This document shows, piece by piece, positions 1 to 9,932 of a DNA stretch of 61,005 nucleotides (its first letter is position 1; each line of letters opens with the position of its first letter). The stretch lies in the NCBI GenBank assembly GCA_028280305.1, contig JANQMC010000047.1, forward strand, positions 1-61,005, read 5' to 3'. Origin of the DNA: Pelagibius sp. (GTDB lineage Bacteria > Pseudomonadota > Alphaproteobacteria > Kiloniellales > Kiloniellaceae). A program made the position numbers and the translations under genes. Below the pieces are notes generated by a model. That model did no database searches, was not told where the DNA came from, and saw nothing but the letters and a program-made list of their open reading frames with translations.

Positions 1-3000
1 CGAAGTGGTGATCCGCGACGGCGCCGGTGGTCGCGGCGAAGGCGAAGAGATAATCCACCGTCGCCGCCATCTCGAAGGCGCCCTTGTAGCCGTGGCGCAT
101 GACCCCGGCGATCCACTTGGGATTGACGACCCGGGCCCGCACCACACGGGCGATTTCCTCCTCCAGGGTGCGGATCTTCGGGCTTTCCGGGCGCGAATGG
201 TCGTTGTGGTAAACCCGCGGGCGGACACCGGAGAGATGCTCCACCGCCGCCGTCATGCCGCCCTCGAACTGATAGTAATCGTCGGAATCCAGCAGATCGT
301 GCTCGCGGTTGTCCTGATTGTGGACCACGGCTTCGACCTTCTTCAGGCGATCCTCGAAAAGGCCCTGCGCCGCCTGTCCGCCGGCCCCCGCGCCATAGGC
401 ATAGCCGCCCCAGGCGAGGTAGGCCTTGGCCAGATCGGCAGCTTCGCGCCATCCGCGCTCGTCGATCAGCGCCTGCAGCCCCGCCCCATAGGCGCCGGGC
501 TTGGAGCCGAAGACCCGGAAACCGGCGCGGCGCGCGGCCTCGTCTTCCGAGGCGCCTTCGGCAACCAGGCGGGCCCGGTCTTCGGCCACCTGCGCGGCCA
601 GCGGGTTTTGTTCGGCGGGCTCGTCGAGGGCCGCCACCGCACGCGCGGCGGAATCCACCAGATCGATCTGCGCCGGAAAGGCGTCACGGAAAAAGCCGGA
701 AACCCTGAGCGTCACATCGACCCGGGGCCGGTCCAGAACCGAGAGCGGCAGGATCTCGAAGCCGGTAATGCGGCGCGAGGCGGTTTCCCAGGTTGGCTTC
801 ACCCCCATCAGCGCCAGGGCCTGGGCAATGTCGTCGCCACCGGTGCGCATGTTGGCGGTGCCCCAGGCCGACAGCGCCAAGCGGCGCGGCCAGCCGCCCT
901 CCTCCTGCCGGTGGCGCAGCAGCAGGCGCTCAGCGGAGGCCCAACCCAGTTGCCAGGCCGCCGGGGTCGGCACGGTGCGGGTATCGACGGAGTAGAAGTT
1001 GCGGCCGGTGGGCAGCACATCGAGGCGGCCGCGAGTCGGCGCACCGGAGGAGCCGGGTTCAACGAAACCTCCGTTCAAGCCCTTCAACAGCCCCGCGATC
1101 TCGGCCTCGCCGGAGGCCTTTACCGCAGGCCGGACCCGCTGCTCGATGCTCTCCAGCACCGCCGCCGTCCGGCTCCAGGCCGCGTCCACATCCCTGTCAC
1201 CGGAAACCAGCGCCTGTGCCAGGACTTCCAGCCGCTCCACAGTGTCGCCTTGCGTGCGCCAGCCCTTGGCCTCCCCCAGCACCTCAGGCCGCAGACCGTC
1301 CCAGGCTTCGCCCAGAACACAATCCAGCGGATCGAAGCTTTCAAACCCAAGGTCTTTGGCGAGGGCCCGGATAAGAGAGGCTTCGGCGCCCTCCCCTCTG
1401 CCGCGCGGTACGCGGGTCAGCGCAACCAGCAGGTCGGTCATCTGCTGCCCGCCGGGGGCTTCGCCGAAGATGTGCAGGCCGTCGCGGATCTGCATCTCCT
1501 TCAGTTCGCAGAGATGATTGTCGAGCTTGCCGAGCGCGGTCTCCGGGTCATCTTCCGCCGCGATACCGCAATCCTTGTCGAGGCCGCTCTGGGCCGAGAG
1601 GTCCAGGATCTCCTCGCGCAGCACCTTCAGGCGCCGGGGATCAAGGCCGGCAGCGTCGTAATACTCATCGACCAGCCGCTCCAGCTCCGCCAGGGGGCCG
1701 TAGGATTCGGCGCGGGTCAACGGTGGGGTCAGGTGATCGATGATCACCGCCTGGGCCCGGCGCTTGGCCTGGGTGCCCTCACCCGGATCGTTGACGATGA
1801 AGGGATAGAGGTGCGGCAGGGGGCCGAAAACGGCTTCGGGGAAACAGGCCTCCGACAAGGCCAGCGCCTTGCCCGGCAGCCATTCCATGTTGCCGTGCTT
1901 GCCCATGTGGATCACCGCCTGCACACCGACCGCCTGCCGCAGCCAGGCATAGAAGGCGAGGTAGCCGTGCGGCGGCACCAGATCGGGATCGTGATAGCTC
2001 GCCACCGGATCGATGTTGTAGCCGCGCGCCGGCTGCAGCCCGATGATCACCTTGCCCAGGCGGAAGGCGGCGAGGCGGAAGCTGTCGCCTTCCACAAAAG
2101 GATCTTCGACGGCATCGCCCCAGCGTTCGGTGACAGCCTCGCGGACCGCCTGCGGGAGGCCCGCGAAAAAGCGTCGGTATCGGGCAAGGGCATAGGTTTC
2201 GCCGCCGGGCCGGTTGTGGCGGTCCGTCAGGTCGTTGGTCGGCCCTGCCGCCAGACGCTCGATCAGCGCCTGTCCGTCAGCCGGCAGTTCGCCGCAGTCA
2301 TAACCCTCGGCCCGCAGCGCCCGCAGCACGTTCATCGTCCCTGCCGGGGTGTCGAGGCCGACACCGTTGCCGAGCCGCCCGTCGCGGTTCGGATAGTTGG
2401 CCAGCACGATGGCGAGGTTCCGCTTCGGCTTGGGCGTGCGCCGCAGGCGCAGCCAGTTGGCGGTCAAAGCGGCGACAAAGTCGACACGGTCGGCTTGCGG
2501 CTCGTAGGCGACGACCGAGGTCTGGGTGACGGCGTCATAGCGTGCCTCCCCCTTGAAGGAGACGGCCCGGGTCAGCACCCGGCCGTCGACTTCGGGCAAG
2601 GCCACGTTCATGGCGATGTCACGGGCCGAAAGACCGGTCGTGCCCCCGGCCCAGGCCGCGGCATTACCGCCGGAGAAGACCACCTGCAAAACAGGTCCGT
2701 CACAGACATCGAAGGGTGTCTTGCCACGCTCGGCGCCGGGCACCGCCAGAGCGAAGCCGGTGGCGTTCAGGATGACTTCGGCCTTGGCGTCGCCGAGCAG
2801 GCCGGCAACGACCTCCGCCGCCTGCGGGTCCTTCAGGCTGCTGCAGAAAACGGGCAGAGGATTGACGCCTTGGGCCTTCAAGGCGGCGATCAGGGCATCG
2901 ACGGCGGCCAGGTTGCCGGCCTGCAGCAGCGCCCGGTAGAAGACGATGGCCGCAACCGGCGATGCGGGGCGCCAGTCGCGCCGCAGGTCGTCCAGGCCCG

Positions 3001-3556
3001 GCTGGCTGACGCCGGGCCAGTGAAGCCCGGCACGCAAGAGAGGGCGCGGCTCCAGCCAGTCCCTTTCCCAGCCCAAGAGGCTGGCCGCGTAGGCGAGCAG
3101 GTTTTCCGCATTCTCCGGCCCGCCCTCGATGCAGTATCGCCACAGGCGAAAGGTGGGTTCCTCGTCCAGGGTTGAATAGGTCGAGAGGTCGGGGTCGGGC
3201 TGATCGTCGCCCGGAAGCATCGCCAGCTTGATGCCCTTTGCGAGGCAGGCGCCATGGATCTGCTCGACGCCGTAGGGCCAGTAGCTCTCGCCACCCAGCA
3301 GGCGGACGACGACAAGCTTTGCCCCGGCGATCACCTGCTCGACATAAAGGTCGACTGAAAGGTTGTGGCCGAGCTGCATGAGGTTGGCGAGACGCAGGCT
3401 TGGGGCCTTCTCGCCCATCTTTGCCTGGGCTGCCGACAGAGCGGCAAGCTCGGTGTCGGCGGCAGAGAGAAAGACGATATCACCCGGCGTCTGGCCGAGA
3501 TCGACCGCTTCCGATCCATCGGTAACGGCCCCCGGCGTCGCCTGGAGAAGGTGCAT
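1..3556 (-). CDS. cobN: Cobaltochelatase subunit CobN (3' end outside window)
   Basis: Large subunit of the aerobic cobaltochelatase, which inserts cobalt into hydrogenobyrinate a,c-diamide with CobS and CobT during vitamin B12 synthesis. The minus strand is open from an ATG at 3556 to the window edge, giving about 1185 codons; family members are usually 1250-1400 residues, so a short C-terminal piece is missing. Family motifs read directly include HMGKHGNMEWLPGK near residue 550 and, close to the left edge, YHNDHSRPESPK and NPKWIAGVMRHGYKGAFE. The gene starts 4 bp after the cobW stop, so the two are almost certainly co-transcribed. A long open frame on the opposite strand is only a GC-rich shadow. 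Identity is secure; the protein end is not visible. Confidence 0.96.
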   Translation of the reverse strand, partial: MHLLQATPGAVTDGSEAVDLGQTPGDIVFLSAADTELAALSAAQAKMGEKAPSLRLANLMQLGHNLSVDLYVEQVIAGAKLVVVRLLGGESYWPYGVEQIHGACLAKGIKLAMLPGDDQPDPDLSTYSTLDEEPTFRLWRYCIEGGPENAENLLAYAASLLGWERDWLEPRPLLRAGLHWPGVSQPGLDDLRRDWRPASPVAAIVFYRALLQAGNLAAVDALIAALKAQGVNPLPVFCSSLKDPQAAEVVAGLLGDAKAEVILNATGFALAVPGAERGKTPFDVCDGPVLQVVFSGGNAAAWAGGTTGLSARDIAMNVALPEVDGRVLTRAVSFKGEARYDAVTQTSVVAYEPQADRVDFVAALTANWLRLRRTPKPKRNLAIVLANYPNRDGRLGNGVGLDTPAGTMNVLRALRAEGYDCGELPADGQALIERLAAGPTNDLTDRHNRPGGETYALARYRRFFAGLPQAVREAVTERWGDAVEDPFVEGDSFRLAAFRLGKVIIGLQPARGYNIDPVASYHDPDLVPPHGYLAFYAWLRQAVGVQAVIHMGKHGNMEWLPGKALALSEACFPEAVFGPLPHLYPFIVNDPGEGTQAKRRAQAVIIDHLTPPLTRAESYGPLAELERLVDEYYDAAGLDPRRLKVLREEILDLSAQSGLDKDCGIAAEDDPETALGKLDNHLCELKEMQIRDGLHIFGEAPGGQQMTDLLVALTRVPRGRGEGAEASLIRALAKDLGFESFDPLDCVLGEAWDGLRPEVLGEAKGWRTQGDTVERLEVLAQALVSGDRDVDAAWSRTAAVLESIEQRVRPAVKASGEAEIAGLLKGLNGGFVEPGSSGAPTRGRLDVLPTGRNFYSVDTRTVPTPAAWQLGWASAERLLLRHRQEEGGWPRRLALSAWGTANMRTGGDDIAQALALMGVKPTWETASRRITGFEILPLSVLDRPRVDVTLRVSGFFRDAFPAQIDLVDSAARAVAALDEPAEQNPLAAQVAEDRARLVAEGASEDEAARRAGFRVFGSKPGAYGAGLQALIDERGWREAADLAKAYLAWGGYAYGAGAGGQAAQGLFEDRLKKVEAVVHNQDNREHDLLDSDDYYQFEGGMTAAVEHLSGVRPRVYHNDHSRPESPKIRTLEEEIARVVRARVVNPKWIAGVMRHGYKGAFEMAATVDYLFAFAATTGAVADHHF

Positions 3557-3560
3557 CGGA

Positions 3561-4595
3561 CTAGCCTGCGAGCGCGGCCCGGATCGCAGCTTCGTCCAGG
3601 CCTGTCTCGCCGATGATGACCAGACGAGTGGCGCGTTCCTCGCCCGGCTGCCAGTCGCGGTCGTAGTAGTGCTGCAGCCGGTCGCCAACGCCCTGAACCA
3701 CCAGGCGCATGGTCTTGCCGGCCACGGCCGCAAACCCCTTCACCCTTAGGATACCGTGCTCGGCGATGACCGGCAGCAGCTTCGCCAGCAAGGCCTCCGG
3801 CGCCTCGGCTTCGTCAAGCGCGACCGAGAAGCTGGTGAAATCGTCGTGGTCGTGTTCGCCGGCGGCATCGTGATGGGAGTGACGGGAATCGAGATCGTCC
3901 TCCGCCGCCGCTTCCAGGCCCAGCAGAACCGAGGCGTCGATGGCGCCGTGGCTGCTGCGCAGGCTCTTCACCGCCGGTCGCAGATGACGCGCGACCGTGG
4001 CTTCAACGGACTGAAGCTGGGAGTCGTCCAGCATGTCCGCCTTGTTGATGACCACCATGTCGGCACAGGCGAGCTGTTCCTCGAAAAGCTCTTCCAGCGG
4101 GGTTTCATGGTCCAGGTTCTCGTCGGCTTCGCGCTGGGCCGCCACTGCTTCGGGGTCACCGGCGAAGAGCCCGTCGGCCACGGCGGGGCCGTCAATGACC
4201 GTGATCACCCCATCAACCGTGGTGCGGGTGCGCACCTCAGGCCAAGCAAAGGCTTTCACCAGCGGTTTAGGTAGAGCAAGGCCGGAGGTTTCGATAACGA
4301 TGTGATCCGGTGGATCGGCCCGGTCAAGCAGGGCCTGAATGGTCGGCAGGAAGTCATCGGCCACGGTGCAGCAGATGCAGCCGTTGGCCAGTTCCACCAC
4401 ATCCTCTTCGCCGCAGTCCTCAATGCCGCAGCCTTTCAGGATCTCGCCGTCGACGCCGAGATCGCCGAACTCGTTGATCACCAGGGCAATGCGGCGACCC
4501 TTGGCGTTCTGCAACAGATGGCGGATGGCGCTGGTCTTGCCGGCGCCCAGGAAGCCGGTGATGACAGTCGCAGGAATCTTGCTCTGATTTTCCAT
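3561..4595 (-). CDS. cobW: CobW-type GTP-binding metallochaperone
   Basis: G3E-family P-loop GTPase of the COG0523 group, thought to deliver metal (cobalt) to the B12 pathway. The 344-residue protein has a Walker A GFLGAGKT at residues 14-21, the metal-binding CICC motif at 73-76, the NKAD guanine-specificity motif in the middle of the domain, and a His/Asp-rich stretch (HSHHDAAGEHDHDD) before the C-terminal CobW_C domain. It lies 4 bp upstream of cobN in the same direction, which supports a cobalt role over the zinc-type homologues. The 161 bp between it and pntB show no recognisable cobalamin riboswitch core. Confidence 0.95.
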   Translation of the reverse strand: MENQSKIPATVITGFLGAGKTSAIRHLLQNAKGRRIALVINEFGDLGVDGEILKGCGIEDCGEEDVVELANGCICCTVADDFLPTIQALLDRADPPDHIVIETSGLALPKPLVKAFAWPEVRTRTTVDGVITVIDGPAVADGLFAGDPEAVAAQREADENLDHETPLEELFEEQLACADMVVINKADMLDDSQLQSVEATVARHLRPAVKSLRSSHGAIDASVLLGLEAAAEDDLDSRHSHHDAAGEHDHDDFTSFSVALDEAEAPEALLAKLLPVIAEHGILRVKGFAAVAGKTMRLVVQGVGDRLQHYYDRDWQPGEERATRLVIIGETGLDEAAIRAALAG

Positions 4596-4723
4596 GGCCT
4601 CTCGGATATCCTTACGCGAATCAGGGCCTTACATGGCCGGGAAAGGGCATTACAGAACAAGGCGAGGGCCCGGGCTGTTCCGGCTGCGACCTCTATCGGC
4701 GCAGAAGCGGGATCGGGTCGCCT

Positions 4724-4768
4724 CCCCTAGTCCGCTTCCCCCTAGTCCGCTTCCCCCTAGTCCGCTTC
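4724..4768. repeat. Tandem 15-bp repeat containing the pntB stop codon
   Basis: Three head-to-tail copies with a period of 15 bp; the core cctagtccgcttc begins at 4726, 4741 and 4756. On the minus strand each unit reads Glu-Ala-Asp-stop, and 15 bp keeps the frame, so the last three codons and the TAG of pntB are repeated twice after the functional stop. It looks like local slippage duplication of the gene end. Any stop-codon readthrough would add only a few residues before the next TAG. Confidence 0.9.
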
Positions 4769-6157
4769 TAGGGCCTTGACGATGTTCTCGCACATCTTCT
4801 TGGCGTCATCGAACAGCATCATGGTGTTATCGCGGAAGAACAGCTCGTTCTGCACGCCCGCATAGCCGCTGGCCATGGACCGCTTGATGAACAGCACCGT
4901 GCCTGCCTTGTCGACATCCAGAATCGGCATGCCGTAGATCGGCGAGGCCGGATCGGTCTTGGCCGCCGGATTGGTAATGTCGTTGGCGCCGATGACGAAG
5001 GCCACTTCGGTGGCGGCGAAATCGCGGTTGATTTCGTCCATCTCAAAGACCTCATCATAGGGCACGTTGGCCTCTGCCAGCAGCACATTCATGTGGCCCG
5101 GCATGCGCCCGGCGACCGGATGAATGGCATAGCGCACATCGACGCCCTCTTTCTTCAGGATGTCAGCCATTTCCCGAAGGGCGTGCTGGGCCTGGGCGAC
5201 CGCCATGCCGTAACCCGGCACGATGATGACCTTGTTGGCGTTCTTCATCAGGAAGGCAGCGTCATCGGCGGCGCCGGACTTGACGGTGCGGTCTTCGTCG
5301 TCGCCGGCCCCGGCCGCGGCCGCCGTCTCACCGCCGAAGCCGCCGAGGATGACGTTGAAGATTGAGCGATTCATCCCCTTGCACATGATATAGCTGAGGA
5401 TGGCGCCGGAGGAGCCGACCAGCGCCCCGGTAATGATCAGCAGATTGTTCTGCAGCGTGAACCCGATGCCGCAGGCCGCCCAGCCGGAATAGGAATTCAG
5501 CATGGAGACGACGACAGGCATGTCGGCGCCGCCAATCGGCAGGATCAGCAACAGACCCAGCGCCAGGGCGATCAGAACGATCAGCCAGAACACCCAGCCG
5601 GACTGATCGATGCAGAGCAGCACGATCAGAACGACCGTCAGGATGCCCAGAGCTGCGTTCAGCGGATGTTGCATCGGGAAGATCAGCGGTTTGCCGGTGA
5701 CCAGGCCCTGCAGCTTGGCAAAAGCGACGACCGAGCCGGTGAAGGTGATCGCACCGATCGCGACGCCGAGCGACATCTCGATAAGGCTGCCGACCTTGAT
5801 GTCACCGGGCACGCCGAGGCCATAGGCTTCGGGCCGGTAAAAGGCCGCAGCGGCAACGAAGACCGCCGCCAGACCGACCAGGGAGTGGAAAGCCGCGACA
5901 AGCTGCGGCAGGGCCGTCATCTGGATCCTGAGGGCGATGACGGTACCGATGGCACCACCGATCAGCATGCCGACGATGATCAGCGAATAGCTCACCACGC
6001 CCGGCGTCGCCAGGGTGGTGAGAATGGCGATGGCCATGCCGACCATGCCGTAGAGATTGCCGGCGCGGCTCGTCGTCGGATGCGACAGGCCGCGAAGCGC
6101 CATGATGAAACAGATCGAGGCGACGAGATACAGCAGCGCTGCGAGATCAGCGTTCAT
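4757..6157 (-). CDS. pntB: NAD(P) transhydrogenase subunit beta
   Basis: Beta subunit of the proton-translocating transhydrogenase: several membrane helices plus the cytoplasmic NADP(H)-binding domain III, coupling hydride transfer from NADH to NADP+ with proton entry. The 466-residue length is typical. The N-terminal two thirds are strongly hydrophobic, and domain III carries the nucleotide-binding loop VPGYGMAVAQAQ. The C-terminus ends in LEAD at a stop codon embedded in a tandem repeat. It is the last gene of the pntAA-pntAB-pntB operon, 15 bp after pntAB. Confidence 0.97.
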   Translation of the reverse strand: MNADLAALLYLVASICFIMALRGLSHPTTSRAGNLYGMVGMAIAILTTLATPGVVSYSLIIVGMLIGGAIGTVIALRIQMTALPQLVAAFHSLVGLAAVFVAAAAFYRPEAYGLGVPGDIKVGSLIEMSLGVAIGAITFTGSVVAFAKLQGLVTGKPLIFPMQHPLNAALGILTVVLIVLLCIDQSGWVFWLIVLIALALGLLLILPIGGADMPVVVSMLNSYSGWAACGIGFTLQNNLLIITGALVGSSGAILSYIMCKGMNRSIFNVILGGFGGETAAAAGAGDDEDRTVKSGAADDAAFLMKNANKVIIVPGYGMAVAQAQHALREMADILKKEGVDVRYAIHPVAGRMPGHMNVLLAEANVPYDEVFEMDEINRDFAATEVAFVIGANDITNPAAKTDPASPIYGMPILDVDKAGTVLFIKRSMASGYAGVQNELFFRDNTMMLFDDAKKMCENIVKALEAD

Positions 6158-6172
6158 GATTGTCCAGCCCCC

Positions 6173-6583
6173 TTATTTCTTTTTCTTGAACATGGACAGC
6201 ATGCGCTGGGTAACGATGAAGCCGCCGAAGATGTTGACCGACGCGAGGATGACGGCCAGGAAACCCATCACCTCGCTGAAGCCGAACTCCGCCGGACCCG
6301 CGGCTATAAGGGCGCCGACGATGATCACCGAGGAAATGGCGTTGGTCACCGCCATCAAGGGCGAATGCAGCGCCGGTGTGACACGCCAGACGACGTGGTA
6401 GCCGACGAAGACGGCGAGGGCAAAAACCGTCAACCCCACCACCAGGGCCGATGTTTCACTCTGACCCGCCGCTTCCGTAGAGAGGCGGCTTGCCTCGACG
6501 GCCAAAGACGCGACGTCGTTTGCCAGTTCGCGCGCTTCGTTGGCAATCTCCGTTGCCCGTTCTGCGAAGTTCTCGCCTGCCAT
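6173..6583 (-). CDS. pntAB: NAD(P) transhydrogenase subunit alpha, part 2 (membrane part)
   Basis: Small membrane subunit corresponding to the C-terminal domain II part of E. coli PntA, encoded separately here as in Rhodospirillum-type systems. The 136-residue protein has a hydrophilic N-terminal segment of about 45 residues and then three hydrophobic helices (beginning [17 protein letters not shown]), ending MLSMFKKKK. It lies 5 bp after pntAA and 15 bp before pntB. The split of the alpha chain is normal for alphaproteobacteria. Confidence 0.94.
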   Translation of the reverse strand: MAGENFAERATEIANEARELANDVASLAVEASRLSTEAAGQSETSALVVGLTVFALAVFVGYHVVWRVTPALHSPLMAVTNAISSVIIVGALIAAGPAEFGFSEVMGFLAVILASVNIFGGFIVTQRMLSMFKKKK

Positions 6584-6588
6584 GACCG

Positions 6589-7845
6589 TCAGCCTCCCTG
6601 CTCGCCGTTGGGTTTGGGCCCGTTGGACTCGGTTTCCGCCGCTTCCGAACCCGCCTCACTCTTCTCAGGCTCAGGTTCGGGCGCCGTTTCAGGTTCCGGT
6701 GGCGGGGCCTCTTGCTTCGGCGCCAGAGCCGGATGCACCAGCTCGCCGTCGCGCACGATACAGGTCTCGGAAACGATCTGGTCTTCCCAGTCGATGGCCA
6801 GGGCCTTGCTTTCCTTGTCGACCAGCAATTCGACGAAGTTGTAGAGGTTGCGGGCATAGAGTGCCGAGGCATCGGCCGCCAGCCTGCCGGGCACGTTGGT
6901 GTGGCCGACGATCTTCACACCGTCCTTCTCAACCACCTTGCCGGCTTCGGAAAGCTCGCAGTTGCCGCCGGTTTCCACCGCCAGATCGACGATGACCGAA
7001 CCCGGCTTCATCGAGGCGACCATCTCTGCCGAGACAAGCTTGGGTGCCGGACGCCCCGGGATCAGGGCGGTTGTGATCACCATGTCCATTTTCTTGATGG
7101 TCTCGGCAATCAGCTCCGCCTGCTTTTTCTGATACTCCGCGCTCATTTCCTTGGCATAGCCGCCGGCGGTCTCGGCCTGCTTGAATTCCTCGTCTTCGAC
7201 CGCCACGAAAGTGCCGCCCAGGCTCTCCACCTGTTCCTTGGCCGCCGGTCGCACGTCGGTCGCCGAGACGACAGCCCCCAGGCGCTTGGCCGTGGCAATG
7301 GCCTGCAGGCCGGCAACCCCGGCGCCCATGACAAGAACCTTGGCCGGGGGCACGGTCCCCGCCGCTGTCATCATCATCGGAAAGGCGGAGCCGTAAACGG
7401 CGGCGCCGTCGAGCACGGCCTTGTAGCCCGCCAGGTTCGACTGGGAGGACAGGACATCCATCGACTGGGCCCGGGTAATGCGCGGGATCAGATCCATGGC
7501 AAAGGCGGTGACACCGGCACCCTGCAAGGCCTGCAGTTCGTCGCCGGCCCGGAAGGGATCGATAATGGAGATCAGCAGGGCACTCGACTTAAGGCCCCTC
7601 AGTTCGTCCGGCAGGGGACGGCGGACCTTGGCGATGACATCGGCATTGCCAAAAGCCACCGTGGCATCCGGGGTGATCGTGGCGCCGGCAGCCGTGTAAG
7701 CCTCGTCGGTGAAAGCCGCACCCTCTCCCGCCCCGGTCTCGACCGCCACCTCAAAACCCAGGTTTATCAGCTTTTTCACAGTCTCCGGCGAAGCGGCCAC
7801 TCGCGCCTCATCAGGGCGCTGCTCCCTGGGTATCGCGATCTTCAT
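6589..7845 (-). CDS. pntAA: NAD(P) transhydrogenase subunit alpha, part 1 (NAD-binding)
   Basis: Soluble NAD(H)-binding domain I subunit of the transhydrogenase, about 418 residues. I start it at the ATG giving [17 protein letters not shown], the usual N-terminus of the family (also of alanine dehydrogenase), with a GGGGAA element just upstream; the frame stays open another 51 codons but that extension has no family character. The Rossmann glycine loop [11 protein letters not shown] is visible mid-protein. The C-terminus is a low-complexity Pro/Glu-rich tail rich in PEPE-like steps, longer than in many homologues. First gene of the pnt operon. Confidence 0.96.
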   Translation of the reverse strand: MKIAIPREQRPDEARVAASPETVKKLINLGFEVAVETGAGEGAAFTDEAYTAAGATITPDATVAFGNADVIAKVRRPLPDELRGLKSSALLISIIDPFRAGDELQALQGAGVTAFAMDLIPRITRAQSMDVLSSQSNLAGYKAVLDGAAVYGSAFPMMMTAAGTVPPAKVLVMGAGVAGLQAIATAKRLGAVVSATDVRPAAKEQVESLGGTFVAVEDEEFKQAETAGGYAKEMSAEYQKKQAELIAETIKKMDMVITTALIPGRPAPKLVSAEMVASMKPGSVIVDLAVETGGNCELSEAGKVVEKDGVKIVGHTNVPGRLAADASALYARNLYNFVELLVDKESKALAIDWEDQIVSETCIVRDGELVHPALAPKQEAPPPEPETAPEPEPEKSEAGSEAAETESNGPKPNGEQGG

Positions 7846-8267
7846 GTGATGGAATTCCCCTGTCTGCCCTGCGGTCTTTGGGAGACCGCGCACCAAATCA
7901 CCCACCGTTGGGAACGCGCTAACGGGTTCCGCCCGCTGAGCAACGCCCCAAAACAACTGACACCGCAGCCGCGCCCGTCGGTCACGACAGCGCGGCACAG
8001 ATTTTTACGGCATACTCCTTTAATGACTGGCGCGCGGCTCCGATTCAAGCTCTTTTGCCCGAAAGCCCGCCGTCGGGCGGCAACGCCGCGAGTTCCGGCG
8101 GCGATGTTTCACACGAAACTTGGTGGAAATCGGAGTTTGCCGAACCCCAGGTCTTACCGCCCCTTTTCACTGCCCCTGCGCCAAACCGTGATTGACCGGT
8201 GGACATTCGCCACGCCGACCGATAACCAGAAACGCAGGCGCAATCCTGCCGCAGGGGAAAATGAAAC
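7846..8267. other. Divergent intergenic region, pnt operon / sulfotransferase
   Basis: A 422-bp stretch between two divergent genes. Short open frames exist on both strands but none has a good ribosome-binding site or recognisable sequence. It must hold the pnt promoter on the minus strand and the sulfotransferase promoter on the plus strand, but I could not place either with confidence. An AGGGGA element at 8253-8258 serves the GTG start at 8268. Confidence 0.6.
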
Positions 8268-9173
8268 GTGAAACTGTTATCGGGTGCCGAGGCGCTTCGT
8301 CCTCTCCTTGATCGGGCCGGCCTCTTCATCGTCACCGGCGTCACAAAGTCGGGCACCACCTGGCTGCAGCGGCTGCTGGACAGTCATCCGGAAGTCGCCT
8401 GCGGGGGCGAAAGCAAGCTGAACGTCCTACTCACACAGCTTGCTCCGGCGATCCGCGAATATAACACAGCCCTCACCAAGACCAACGACAAGATCTACAA
8501 GGAACAGGCGGTCTACGAGACCCTCGGCAAGCCACAGCTTCTCGCGGCCATGCAGTACTTTTTCCTCGACCGCCTGGCGGCGGTTCAGCGCCGGGCTGAA
8601 GCAGCCGGCAAGACTGCCGCGCTGCGTTGGGTCGGCGACAAGGACCCGGACTACAAACGCGACCTGGTCTCCTGGCGCGCCATTCTGCCCGATGCGCGGA
8701 TCATCTCGACGATCCGCGACGGGCGCGACTGCTATGTCTCGCTCTGGTTTCACCTCTATCCGGACCGCGAGCCCCTCGCGGCGGAAAACCGGGCCGATTT
8801 CATCGGCCGTATCAAGGGACATGCGGCCACCTGGCGCGACACCGCGGCCAAGTTTCAGAAAGACGCCGCCGACCATCCCGGCCGTCATTTCTCCCTGCGC
8901 TACGAGAACATGCTGGAGGATACGGGACGGGAGATGACAGCGCTCTTCGACTGGCTCGGTTGCGATGTCTCTGACGCAACGATCGCCGAGGTCGTCCGCC
9001 GCAACAGCTTTCAGGCTCTCTCCGGCGGGCGGGCACCCGGCGAGGCCGATGCCGGATCCTTCCTGCGCAAGGGGATCGCCGGCGACTGGAAGAACCACTT
9101 CGACGCGGAATGCGACGCCCTCTACCGCGCGGTGGCCGGCGAGGCGCTGGCCGCCGCGGGTTACGAAGTGTGA
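8268..9173 (+). CDS. Sulfotransferase family protein
   Basis: A 301-residue PAPS-dependent sulfotransferase-fold protein. The 5'-phosphosulfate loop is seen near the N-terminus as VTGVTKSGTTWLQRLLDSHP, and the 3'-phosphate-binding stretch as ISTIRDGRDCYVSLWF. The RKGIAGDWKNHF block near the C-terminus is the conserved RxGxxGdWKnhf PAPS motif. The acceptor cannot be told from sequence: homologues modify peptides, lipids, glycans or small molecules. It starts at GTG with AGGGGA nine bases upstream. Its TGA overlaps the ATG of the next gene by one base, implying translational coupling. Confidence 0.88.
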   Translation: MKLLSGAEALRPLLDRAGLFIVTGVTKSGTTWLQRLLDSHPEVACGGESKLNVLLTQLAPAIREYNTALTKTNDKIYKEQAVYETLGKPQLLAAMQYFFLDRLAAVQRRAEAAGKTAALRWVGDKDPDYKRDLVSWRAILPDARIISTIRDGRDCYVSLWFHLYPDREPLAAENRADFIGRIKGHAATWRDTAAKFQKDAADHPGRHFSLRYENMLEDTGREMTALFDWLGCDVSDATIAEVVRRNSFQALSGGRAPGEADAGSFLRKGIAGDWKNHFDAECDALYRAVAGEALAAAGYEV

Positions 9174-9787
9174 TGGACCCCACCTACGTCGTCACCGACA
9201 TTGAGGTGAACGGGCCGACGCCCGGAGAGCACTCGATGCTCGCCTTTGCTTCGGTTGCTCTCGGTTCCCAAGGTGACGAGATCGATAGTTTCGAAGCTGT
9301 TTTGGAAACCCTGCCGGAAGCCGGTGAGGACCCGATCACCATCAACTGGTTTCAGGGTTTCCCGGAAGCTTGGGCCGCCGCAACGCGGAACCCGGAAGAG
9401 GCGGACGGGGTGATGCAGCGCTACGCCGCCTGGGTGCGGAGCCTGCCAGGACAACCTGTTTTCGCCGCCCATCCCCTGGCCTTCGACGGCGCCTGGATCG
9501 ACTACTACCTCCGGCGCTTTACCGGTATCAGGATGCTGAAAGGGCCGTGGACCGGTGAACGTCTGTTCCACACCGCCGGACTTTGCATCCAGGCCTTCGC
9601 CGCTGGACGCACCGGCTGGGACTTCGCCGCCTGCCGGACCGAGGACTATCCGCCGGACTGGCTCGGCCATGTGCCACATAGCCACCTCTCAATCGACGAT
9701 GCCCGCGGCTATGCCAATCTCCTGCGGACACTGTTACGGATGGAAAAGCCGCCCGGCCAGTCACACGAGGAGGCGGGAACCATTTGA
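9173..9787 (+). CDS. DEDD-type 3'-5' exonuclease
   Basis: A 204-residue exonuclease-fold protein. ExoI is read as VVTDIEVNGP (acidic pair D9/E11), ExoII as AAHPLAFDGAWIDYYL, and ExoIII as HLSIDDARGYANLL, giving the four acidic metal ligands and a histidine. Family members are DNA or RNA 3'-5' exonucleases; this short stand-alone form resembles exoribonucleases of the DEDDh group. The ATG chosen overlaps the sulfotransferase TGA; a longer in-frame start inside that gene is unlikely. There is no obvious functional link to the sulfotransferase. Confidence 0.8.
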   Translation: MDPTYVVTDIEVNGPTPGEHSMLAFASVALGSQGDEIDSFEAVLETLPEAGEDPITINWFQGFPEAWAAATRNPEEADGVMQRYAAWVRSLPGQPVFAAHPLAFDGAWIDYYLRRFTGIRMLKGPWTGERLFHTAGLCIQAFAAGRTGWDFAACRTEDYPPDWLGHVPHSHLSIDDARGYANLLRTLLRMEKPPGQSHEEAGTI

Positions 9788-9932
9788 TTCGTTCGGAGTT
9801 AGGGCCAGCGTATCAGAGGTTGGATATAGTACGCACTTCGCAGGCAGATGCCGGCAGGGTATGCTGCCTCCGCGGATTTACCCCGCCGCCGCTGGGACCG
9901 GCGACTTAAGCGGCAGTCATGCCGATCGGGAG

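Noticed and set aside
5..3175. Open frame of 1056 codons on the plus strand
   Set aside because: It is antisense to cobN, whose family motifs are clear on the minus strand; GC-rich coding DNA often leaves the opposite strand open.
4596..4756. Possible cobalamin riboswitch upstream of cobW
   Set aside because: No B12-box-like core or conserved riboswitch segments seen on the minus strand; only the pntB-end repeat is notable.
8045..8359. 104-codon minus-strand frame upstream of pntAA
   Set aside because: Overlaps the sulfotransferase start, has no ribosome site and no recognisable sequence.
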